Positions 1-5,537 of a DNA stretch of 9,169 nt are shown here, piece by piece. Numbering within the stretch: the first letter of the stretch is position 1; each line of letters starts with the position of its first letter. The translations under genes were made by a program, and so were the position numbers. Under the pieces are notes generated by a model, which worked only from the letters and a program-made list of their open reading frames with translations, was not told the DNA's origin and ran no database searches. Source of the DNA: Anaerolineales bacterium (lineage in GTDB: Bacteria > Chloroflexota > Anaerolineae > Promineifilales > Promineifilaceae); assembly GCA_020432595.1 (NCBI GenBank), contig JAGQGA010000178.1, positions 1 through 9,169 of the forward strand, read 5' to 3'.

Positions 1-1
1 T

Positions 2-667
2 GCCAAAGCCCACGGCTGGCGCGACAAGGAGGCGGTGCGGAAACAGGCACTCGATTTGCTCAACTTTGTGCAGCTTGATGCCGAACGGGTGATCAACGCC
101 TATCCCCATGAACTGAGCGGCGGGATGCGGCAACGAGTGCTGATTGCCATGTCGCTGCTGCTCAACCCGCAGGTACTCATTTTAGATGAGCCAACAACTG
201 CGCTTGATATTTTGACTCAGCGTACCATCATCACCCTGCTGCGCCGTTTGAAGGAAGAGAAAAATTTCACCATGATTTTTATCTCCCACGATTTGGCAAT
301 TGCGGCCGAACTGGCCGACCGTATTGCCACGATGTATGGCGGACGGCTGGTGGAAGTGGGGCCAACGGATCAACTTTTCTACAGCCCGCGTCATCCGTAT
401 ACGCTGGGGTTGATCCGGGCGGTGCCTACAGTGACGGGTGGGTTTGAGGAGTTGTCCTCGATTCCTGGCTCCCCGCCAGACTTTATTAATATGCCCAGCG
501 GCTGCAAATTTCATCCGCGCTGTGCGTTTGCCACGGAGAAATGTTCGCAAGAGGAACCGGACTTGGAGCCAGTGAGCAATGGGCATTATGCGGCTTGCTG
601 GCATTGGCGTGAAGTGAAGGTGGAGGTTGATCGCTGGAACGAGGTTCGAGCGGCGGCGGCAAATTAG
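2..667 (+). CDS. Opp/Dpp-type peptide ABC transporter ATPase, 5'-truncated by window edge
   Basis: This is the cytoplasmic ATP-hydrolysing subunit of an oligopeptide/dipeptide-family importer. The reading frame is open to the left edge, so the GTG at 35 is not the true start; the Walker A half lies outside the window. Visible motifs are the ABC signature LSGGM (113-127), Walker B VLILDEPTTALD (Asp at 185, Glu at 188) and the H-loop histidine in ISHDLA (287). The C-terminal oligo_HPY domain follows, with a cysteine cluster of pattern C-X5-C-X6-C (codons at 503, 521, 542) and a fourth Cys at 596. Similar cysteines in the OppD subunit of a mycobacterial importer hold a [4Fe-4S] cluster, so the same is possible here. 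The DEPTTALD form and the position before a second ATPase suggest the D subunit. It ends 8 bases before the next start, which implies one operon. The family assignment is firm; the ligand is unknown from this subunit. Confidence 0.95.
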   Translation, partial: AKAHGWRDKEAVRKQALDLLNFVQLDAERVINAYPHELSGGMRQRVLIAMSLLLNPQVLILDEPTTALDILTQRTIITLLRRLKEEKNFTMIFISHDLAIAAELADRIATMYGGRLVEVGPTDQLFYSPRHPYTLGLIRAVPTVTGGFEELSSIPGSPPDFINMPSGCKFHPRCAFATEKCSQEEPDLEPVSNGHYAACWHWREVKVEVDRWNEVRAAAAN

Positions 668-670
668 GTG
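666..670 (+). promoter_or_regulatory. Ribosome binding site of second ATPase
   Basis: AGGTG begins within the stop codon of the upstream ATPase and ends 5 bases before the GTG at 676. It supports that GTG as the start and suggests translational coupling of the two ATPase subunits. Confidence 0.6.
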
Positions 671-675
671 AAAGA

Positions 676-1668
676 GTGGCACCACTGATTGAATTAAAAA
701 ACGTGACGCGACGGTTTGGCAAGGGAGATCAGCGGATAACGGCCGTTGACAACATTTCGCTCTCCATTGAAAAAGGCGATATTGTTTGCCTGGTGGGGGA
801 AAGCGGCTGCGGTAAATCTACAACGGGCAGTATGGTGGCAGGTCTGCTGCCAACCTCGGAAGGGCATATTTTGTACAAGGGGCAGGATATTGCCCAGATG
901 GATCGGGCGCAGTACCGGGAGTACCGTCATGGGGTGCAGATTGTGCACCAAGACCCCTATGCGTCGTTGAACCCGACGCAGACGGTGGAGCAGATGCTGA
1001 CGACACCGCTGCAAAAACATGGGAATTATGGCAGCCGAACGGCCGTTCGGCGTCGCGCTATTGAACTGTTAGAAATCGTGGGGTTAACGCCCGCCGAAGA
1101 AGTGATGGCAAAACATCCGCACCAGCTTAGCGGCGGCCAGCGGCAGCGCGTCTCTGTGGCGCGTGCGCTTACCCTCAACCCTGCGTTTATCGTTGCCGAT
1201 GAAGCTGTTTCAATGGTAGATGTATCGCTGCGTGTCAGCATCCTGACCATGCTCTCTCGGCTGCGGACAGAGCTGGACGTGACGTTTTTGTTTATTACCC
1301 ATGACCTGGCGCTGGCAAAATATTTTGCCTGGCAAGAAGGCCGGGTGGTGGTCATGTATTTAGGGCGCATTGTCGAAGAGGGGCCAACGCCTCGCGTGAT
1401 CCAAAATCCCGGCCATGCCTATACCCAGGCACTGCTGTCGGCGGTGCCGGAGGCCGACCCGAATATTGCCCGCAAGAAGAAACCGCTGGAGCTGCGGAGT
1501 GCGGACATCCCCAGCTTGTTGCGGCTGCCGTCAGGCTGTACATTTCATCCGCGTTGCCCGTATTTTGTGCCGGGGGTGTGCGAAACGGCCGTTCCGTCTC
1601 TCATTCCCATTGCCGGTGGCGGTGCTGCCGCTTGCCCTGTCCTCAACAAAGAGGGCGTTGTCGCATGA
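676..1668 (+). CDS. Opp/Dpp-type peptide ABC transporter ATPase (second subunit, DppF/OppF-like)
   Basis: This is the complete partner ATPase (330 aa, usual family length) of the transporter whose first ATPase lies just upstream. It has Walker A GESGCGKST at residues 41-49, the ABC signature LSGGQ at 151-155, Walker B ending in FIVADE (Asp175, Glu176) and the H-loop His209. The segment after the catalytic Glu reads AVSMVD instead of the common PTSALD, so the usual proline is alanine; the catalytic Glu itself is kept. The C-terminal oligo_HPY domain carries cysteines at 288, 294, 302 and 320 (C-X5-C-X7-C, then one more), a possible Fe-S site like that in its partner. The GTG start is supported by AGGTG five bases upstream. 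The stop codon overlaps the ATG of a small membrane protein. Three AACGGCCGTT palindromes lie inside the gene. The assignment is secure; whether the ligand is a peptide or a muropeptide is inferred only from downstream genes. Confidence 0.96.
   Translation: MAPLIELKNVTRRFGKGDQRITAVDNISLSIEKGDIVCLVGESGCGKSTTGSMVAGLLPTSEGHILYKGQDIAQMDRAQYREYRHGVQIVHQDPYASLNPTQTVEQMLTTPLQKHGNYGSRTAVRRRAIELLEIVGLTPAEEVMAKHPHQLSGGQRQRVSVARALTLNPAFIVADEAVSMVDVSLRVSILTMLSRLRTELDVTFLFITHDLALAKYFAWQEGRVVVMYLGRIVEEGPTPRVIQNPGHAYTQALLSAVPEADPNIARKKKPLELRSADIPSLLRLPSGCTFHPRCPYFVPGVCETAVPSLIPIAGGGAAACPVLNKEGVVA
1035..1050. repeat. 16-bp perfect palindrome containing AACGGCCGTT
   Basis: CCGAACGGCCGTTCGG is identical to its own reverse complement. 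It is the longest palindromic extension of the repeated 10-mer in this window and lies inside the second ATPase gene, where it encodes RTAVR. Confidence 0.85.
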
Positions 1669-1850
1669 TCGGCAGTGAACTGGGGCACGCTGCTTTTCGC
1701 ATCGGCATGTATCTTGTCGTTGTTGCCGGGTTGCTTACCTGGTTTACCGAAACCGGCACCCCCGGCAATGCTATTTCCCAATTCACTCTGATTTTGGGAA
1801 TCCTGTTTTTGGTTATCGTAACCATTCTAGTGCGAGTTGGTCGGAAGTGA
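1665..1850 (+). CDS. Small two-helix membrane protein, unknown function
   Basis: I do not recognise this 61-residue protein. Its ATG overlaps the TGA of the ATPase gene (ATGA), a typical coupled arrangement that argues it is translated. Two hydrophobic segments are visible: roughly residues 13-26 (around MYLVVVAGLL) and 40-56 (TLILGILFLVIVTILV), joined by a short polar loop containing TETGTPGN. The tail RVGRK is basic, which by the positive-inside rule puts the C-terminus in the cytoplasm and, with two helices, the N-terminus there too. It sits between the transporter ATPases and the binding protein, so it may be an accessory membrane part of the importer, but nothing in the sequence proves this. 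An in-frame extension to 1554 is possible on paper but would lie wholly within the ATPase gene. The octamer-repeat hairpin starts immediately after its stop codon. Confidence 0.7.
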   Translation: MIGSELGHAAFRIGMYLVVVAGLLTWFTETGTPGNAISQFTLILGILFLVIVTILVRVGRK

Positions 1851-1852
1851 TT

Positions 1853-1930
1853 GGGAGATTGAGAGACTAAGAGACTTTCTCTTCTAATCTCCTAGTCTCT
1901 TAATCTCCTAATCTCTAGTCCCCTAGTCTC
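1853..1930. repeat. Inverted array of octamer repeats (hairpin 1)
   Basis: The right half is a run of near-identical 8-mers (CTAATCTC, CTAGTCTC, TTAATCTC, CTAATCTC, a 7-base unit, CTAGTCTC) from about 1884 to 1930. The left half (1853-1876) contains the complementary units GAGAGACT and AAGAGACT. The stretch 1853-1876 can pair imperfectly with 1894-1917, giving a stem of about 24 bp. It follows the small membrane protein gene directly. No T-run follows the stem, so a standard intrinsic terminator is not supported, although the transcript should fold strongly. Confidence 0.85.
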
Positions 1931-1945
1931 ACAAAACTGTCTTTT

Positions 1946-1957
1946 TAAGGAGGTGAT
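1946..1957 (+). promoter_or_regulatory. Extended match to the complement of the 16S rRNA 3' end
   Basis: TAAGGAGGTGAT is complementary to 12 bases of the standard bacterial 16S rRNA tail, far longer than a usual Shine-Dalgarno sequence. It lies 78 bases upstream of the lipoprotein GTG, too far to serve it directly. The nearest ATG (1956) overlaps the match, leaving only 2 bases after AGGAGG, shorter than the usual spacing. It may drive a leader ORF or act as a ribosome standby site. Confidence 0.5.
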
Positions 1958-2039
1958 GCCTGACAACAAGGTACTAAATCAAATAACTAACGATTTACAA
2001 ATTTTGTTTAAAGTTTCTTTTACAAGGAGAAAGTTGTGA
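1956..2039 (+). CDS. Possible 27-codon upstream ORF (leader peptide)
   Basis: An ATG at 1956 opens a 27-codon frame whose TGA (2037-2039) overlaps the GTG start of the substrate-binding lipoprotein (GTGA). The predicted peptide begins MPDNKVLNQI and ends FTRRKL; it is polar with a basic tail and has no family signature or run of one amino acid that would mark classical attenuation. The support is positional only: a very strong ribosome binding sequence just before it and an exact stop/start overlap after it, which would allow translational coupling to the lipoprotein. The spacing from that site to the ATG is short and the region is AT-rich leader, so it may well be untranslated. Confidence 0.3.
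   Translation: MPDNKVLNQITNDLQILFKVSFTRRKL
2024..2030 (+). promoter_or_regulatory. Ribosome binding site of substrate-binding lipoprotein
   Basis: AAGGAGA ends 5 bases before the GTG at 2036. It fixes that GTG as the start, which also gives a well-formed lipoprotein signal peptide. Confidence 0.8.
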
Positions 2040-3949
2040 AAAATAAGAGATTCCTACTGATCGCGTTTGCCCTGATCGCCAGCCTGGTTTTGGCTGCGTG
2101 TCAACCCCAGGTTGTCGAAGTGACCCGCGTTGTGAGCGAGACCGTCACCGAAACCGTTACCCAAGAAGTGGAAGTTACCCGTGTCGTGGAAGGTGAAGTT
2201 GTCACCGAAACCGTTACCCAGGAAGTTGAAGTGACCCGCGTGGTGGAAGTTCCTGCCGAAGGCGGCAGCGGCGTAAGTGAATTCCATACCGCTTGGCCTT
2301 ATACCCCACCCCCGGCCGGCCATTTCAACACCTTTGTCTCTGATGGCATGGGTCTTTCCATTTACCAGCCGCTCATGGAGCCTTCCCTATTCTTCTACGT
2401 TTGGCACGACCAAAGCTGGCTGCCCATGGCTGGTGACTCCTGGGAATGGGTTGACGATAGCACCCTGCGTGTCAAACTGCACGAAGGGGCTGTTTGGAGC
2501 GATGGTTCCGACTTCACCGCTCAAGACGTTCTCGATACGTTTGCCATCCGCCGCCTCCTCAGCTCTTCTGAGTGGAACTTCATGAGCGACATCGTAGCTG
2601 TGGATGACCATACCGTTGACTTTATTCTCACCGGTCCCTCCACAACCTTTGCCCGCCGCGTGCTCTCCCGTGCAGTTAGCATTCGCGCCTCTTCGGTTTA
2701 TGGCGACTTTGCCCAACGCACCCGCGACCTCGTTGACCAGGGGTTGACTGCCGACTCCGACGAATGGAGTGCGCTGCTGCAAGAGTTCAACGCATTCCGT
2801 CCTGAGGATATGGTTGTGCTTGGCCCGTTCAAGATTGACCCGGCCAGCATTACTGAATCGCAGATGGTGTTGAACAAAAACGAAAGCTCCTTCATGGCCG
2901 ACTGGGTGAAGTTTGACCGCATTGTCAACTACAACGGCGAAACCCCGGACGTAACCCCGCTGGTTCTGGCCCGCGAAGTGGACTACGCCACCCACGGCTT
3001 CCCGCCCGCTACCGAAGCGCAGTTTATTGCTGATGGTACTCGCATCATCCGTGGCCCGCTCTACACCGGCCCGGCACTCTACTTCAACATGACCATCCAC
3101 CCGTTTGAGATGCCCGAATTCCGCCAGGCAATGGCCTATGTCATTGACCGCGACGAAAACGGCTTTGTCTCTTTGGGTGAATCTGGCAAGCGTCAGGTCA
3201 TGATGTCTGGTTTTGCCGACAGCGTCGCTGGCACATGGCTGACCGATGAAACCAAAGCTGCCCTGAACCATTACGATGTTGATCTGGCGAAAGCTGAAGA
3301 AATTCTTACCGGTTTGGGCTTTAGCCGTGACAGCGATGGCGTTTGGATGGACGACACCGGTGCCCGGATGGAGTTTGACCTGACGGCACCGGCCGAATTT
3401 GCTGACTGGTCTGCTGCCGCTGAAAACGTGGCCGAACAGTTGACCTCATTTGGTATCGCGACCACCTTCCGTGGCGTCAACTTCCAGCAGCATCCAACCG
3501 ATGTTCGCGCTGGGGCGTTTGAAATGGCAATTCGTGACTGGGGTGCTGCCAACCCGCATCCGTCCTTTGCTTTCACCACCGACTTCACCTCCTACAATGG
3601 AGGTGGTGGCGAGGCCGTCACCGAAGGTGCTGGTATGAGCTGGCCGCTGGTTCAGCAAACCTCGTTGGGTGAGATGGACTTAGGTCAGTTGACCATTGAT
3701 GCCGGTAACGGTGGCGATGAAGCTGTCCAGAAAGAGATCGTTAACCAACTGGCGCTGGCCTACAACGAACTGCTGCCGCAGATTCCGCTGTGGGAACGGT
3801 ATGGCAACAACCCGGCTTCGCAGGTGCGTGTGGCTGGCTGGCCGGCCGACGGCGACCCGATCTACAACAATGGTCCTTACGGCGACCCGTTTGTGACCTA
3901 CCTGCTGCTGACCGGTACGCTGTATCCAGCACCGGGTAACGGCAATTAG
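2036..3949 (+). CDS. Substrate-binding lipoprotein of peptide-type ABC transporter (SBP family 5)
   Basis: This 637-residue extracytoplasmic receptor would capture the ligand and deliver it to the transporter. Residues 1-21 are a lipoprotein signal peptide (KNKR, then a hydrophobic core) ending in the lipobox LAAC with Cys22 as the lipidated residue. Residues 26-72 are a low-complexity linker of three degenerate copies about 18-19 residues apart (TRVV at 30, 48 and 67, with ETVTQEVE between them), a style I associate with Chloroflexota binding proteins. The family-5 fold follows; its hallmark block LRVKLHEGAVWSDGSDFTAQDV starts near residue 144. The length is typical for the family. Codon use leans to GGT, GCT, CGT, ACC, AAC and TTC, suggesting high expression, and the gene lacks the AACGGCCGTT palindrome common in its neighbours. 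Family-5 receptors bind peptides, but also muropeptides or chitooligosaccharides in some bacteria; the downstream genes favour amino-sugar ligands. Confidence 0.95.
   Translation: MKNKRFLLIAFALIASLVLAACQPQVVEVTRVVSETVTETVTQEVEVTRVVEGEVVTETVTQEVEVTRVVEVPAEGGSGVSEFHTAWPYTPPPAGHFNTFVSDGMGLSIYQPLMEPSLFFYVWHDQSWLPMAGDSWEWVDDSTLRVKLHEGAVWSDGSDFTAQDVLDTFAIRRLLSSSEWNFMSDIVAVDDHTVDFILTGPSTTFARRVLSRAVSIRASSVYGDFAQRTRDLVDQGLTADSDEWSALLQEFNAFRPEDMVVLGPFKIDPASITESQMVLNKNESSFMADWVKFDRIVNYNGETPDVTPLVLAREVDYATHGFPPATEAQFIADGTRIIRGPLYTGPALYFNMTIHPFEMPEFRQAMAYVIDRDENGFVSLGESGKRQVMMSGFADSVAGTWLTDETKAALNHYDVDLAKAEEILTGLGFSRDSDGVWMDDTGARMEFDLTAPAEFADWSAAAENVAEQLTSFGIATTFRGVNFQQHPTDVRAGAFEMAIRDWGAANPHPSFAFTTDFTSYNGGGGEAVTEGAGMSWPLVQQTSLGEMDLGQLTIDAGNGGDEAVQKEIVNQLALAYNELLPQIPLWERYGNNPASQVRVAGWPADGDPIYNNGPYGDPFVTYLLLTGTLYPAPGNGN
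2099..2251 (+). repeat. In-frame tandem repeat encoding the lipoprotein linker
   Basis: About three degenerate 54-57 bp units built on GAAGTGACCCGCGTTGTG-like and ACCGAAACCGTTACCCA-like blocks encode the VEVTRVV/ETVTQE linker after the lipidated cysteine. It probably acts as a flexible or rod-like spacer that holds the binding domain away from the membrane. Confidence 0.8.
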
Positions 3950-3950
3950 T

Positions 3951-4034
3951 CAGTAATCAGTTAACAGTAATCAGTAATCAGTGAACCCACTGATTACTGA
4001 TTACTGATTACCGATTACCGATTACCAATTACTG
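3951..4034. repeat. Inverted array of heptamer repeats (hairpin 2)
   Basis: The left half is built of TAATCAG heptamers and the right half of CTGATTA, CCGATTA and CCAATTA heptamers. Positions 3965-3983 pair perfectly with 3988-4006 (19 bp) around the 4-base loop AACC. The array fills the whole gap between the lipoprotein stop and the M81 start, reaching to within 3 bases of that ATG and leaving no room for a ribosome binding site. It has no terminal T-run. Confidence 0.9.
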
Positions 4035-4037
4035 AAA

Positions 4038-5450
4038 ATGCGAATCGCATTTGGTGGCATTGCCACAGAAAGCTGTACTTTCTCCCCCTGGACAACCAAG
4101 CTGGCTGATTTTTGGGTGCAGCGTGGTGAAGAAATGATGGTGGGGGATCGGCACCCGTTTTTTGCCCAGCATGAAGCAACGTTTTTACCGACGCTGAATG
4201 CGCGGGCGCTGCCGGGTGGGTCGGTGGAAACGGCCGTTTATCACCAACTCAAAACCGAACTCCTCGAACGCCTAACCGCCCTTGGCTCCGTAGACGGCTT
4301 TTACCTCGATTTGCACGGGGCAATGAACGTGGTGGGGATGGATGATGCTGAGGGGGATTTGGCAACGGCCGTTCGTGCCGTCGTCGGTTCCGACTGTTTG
4401 ATTAGTGCCAGCATGGATTTGCACGGCAACATTTCCAACCGTTTTGTCCGTGCCATTGACATGCTCACCGCCTACCGCACCGCCCCCCACGTAGACTACA
4501 TGGAAACCCGCGCCAAAGCCGTGGCGATGTTGGTGAATTGCTTGCAAAACGGCACCCGCCCCCACATTTGGCGGCTGCCCGTGCCCGTTATTTTGCCCGG
4601 CGAACGCACCAGCACCGAAGTGGAGCCAGGTGCCACCGTCTATGCCGCGCTGCAGGTGAGCGACAGCGTGCCAGGGCTGATGGATGCCTCCATTTTTGTG
4701 GGCTACGTTTGGGCAGACGAACCCCGCGCCTCCGCTACGATTGTTGTTAGTGGTTTTGATAATGCGGCGATGCAGGCCGAAGCGCGGCGGTTGGGGCAGC
4801 TTTATTGGCAAGCGCGGCATGATTTTGTCTTTGGCGTGCCCGCAGGCAGTGCCGACCAGTGCCTCGATTGGGCGGTGGCGGCTCCCAACCAGCCCGTTTT
4901 TATTAGTGATTCGGGCGACAACCCGACGGCGGGCGGCGTGGGCGATGTGCCCGCGTTTGCCGAACGGCTGCTGGCGCGGGATGATATTCCCAGTGCGGTG
5001 TTGGCGAGTATTGTCGATGAAACGGCCGTTTCCCTTTGCCACACCGCCGGACTCAACGCCACCGTCACCTTGTCGCTGGGGGGCAAGCTGGATCCGGTGC
5101 ATGGACGGCCGTTAACCGTTACCGGGCGCGTCATTCACCTGAGCGACGATGACCCCGTGGCCGGGAAAATTGCCGTTGTGCAGGTGAAAACCAGCAAACT
5201 CATCCTGACGCAGCGCCGCAAGCCATACCATTATATTGCCGATTTTCAAGCGTTGGGTATTGACCCCGCTGCCCATAAAATTGTTGTTGTCAAGATTGGG
5301 TATCTTGTACCCGACTTAAAGCAAGCCGCTGCCCACGCTTTTCTGGCGCTCACCCCTGGTGCTGTCAATCAGGATATTCCCAGCCTGACCTACCACCGCA
5401 TTCAGCGCCCCATTTACCCACTAGACCCCGATATGGAATGGGAGCCGTAA
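4038..5450 (+). CDS. M81 family metallopeptidase (MlrC-like)
   Basis: The protein (470 aa) belongs to the M81/MlrC family, named for microcystinase C, which cleaves linearised microcystin peptides; most members have no known substrate. The N-terminal opening MRIAFGGIATESCTFSP is the usual start of the family, confirming this ATG. Likely metal-binding residues occur in DLHGAM (Asp91, His93), SMDLHGN (Asp127, His129) and APHVDYMETR (His151, Asp153). The D-X-H pair followed by His 22 residues after Asp127 resembles the spacing I recall for the zinc site of MlrC. The C-terminal MlrC_C domain shows DSGDNP at 291-296. There is no signal peptide, so it should act in the cytoplasm. Its place between a peptide-type importer and amino-sugar catabolic enzymes suggests it cuts an imported peptide or muropeptide; this is inference. 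No Shine-Dalgarno sequence precedes the start, because hairpin 2 abuts it. Confidence 0.93.
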   Translation: MRIAFGGIATESCTFSPWTTKLADFWVQRGEEMMVGDRHPFFAQHEATFLPTLNARALPGGSVETAVYHQLKTELLERLTALGSVDGFYLDLHGAMNVVGMDDAEGDLATAVRAVVGSDCLISASMDLHGNISNRFVRAIDMLTAYRTAPHVDYMETRAKAVAMLVNCLQNGTRPHIWRLPVPVILPGERTSTEVEPGATVYAALQVSDSVPGLMDASIFVGYVWADEPRASATIVVSGFDNAAMQAEARRLGQLYWQARHDFVFGVPAGSADQCLDWAVAAPNQPVFISDSGDNPTAGGVGDVPAFAERLLARDDIPSAVLASIVDETAVSLCHTAGLNATVTLSLGGKLDPVHGRPLTVTGRVIHLSDDDPVAGKIAVVQVKTSKLILTQRRKPYHYIADFQALGIDPAAHKIVVVKIGYLVPDLKQAAAHAFLALTPGAVNQDIPSLTYHRIQRPIYPLDPDMEWEP

Positions 5451-5455
5451 AAGAA

Positions 5456-5525
5456 ATTGGAGATTGGAGATTGGAGATTGCCGTTATGCTGCTGCCAATC
5501 TCCAAGCCCTAATCTCTAATCTCCC
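5456..5525. repeat. Inverted tandem-repeat element (hairpin 3)
   Basis: Three copies of ATTGGAG plus a partial one (5456-5480) are followed by a spacer and by complementary units CAATCTCC and CTAATCT (5496-5525). The best stem is 5471-5480 with 5496-5505 (10 bp perfect, loop of 15). It fills most of the gap between the M81 gene and the kinase-MurQ gene. No T-run follows it. Confidence 0.82.
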
Positions 5526-5537
5526 TAATATTGAAAC

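Noticed and set aside
35..37. GTG at 35 as the start of the first ATPase
   Set aside because: The frame is open upstream to base 2 with typical ABC sequence (AKAHGWRDKEAV), and a start at 35 would leave no Walker A motif.
1994..2022. Possible sigma-70 promoter (TTTACA near 1994) before the lipoprotein gene
   Set aside because: No convincing -10 box lies at the right distance, and the region overlaps the ribosome binding site; AT-richness alone is not enough.
2387..3271. Long open frame on the minus strand (294 codons) opposite the lipoprotein gene
   Set aside because: It is wholly antisense to a gene with clear domain evidence; its protein has no recognisable motif and the frame follows from codon bias of the sense gene.
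3951..4034. Hairpin 2 as an intrinsic terminator
   Set aside because: The stem is AT-rich and is not followed by a run of T; the next gene lies directly after it in the same direction. Partial attenuation cannot be excluded.
4272..5102. 276-codon minus-strand frame opposite the M81 gene
   Set aside because: It is an antisense shadow rich in His, Gly and Arg; the plus-strand M81 motifs are decisive.
1853..5525. Tandem repeats considered as CRISPR arrays
   Set aside because: Units are 7-8 bases, contiguous without unique spacers, arranged as inverted halves; no Cas genes are present.
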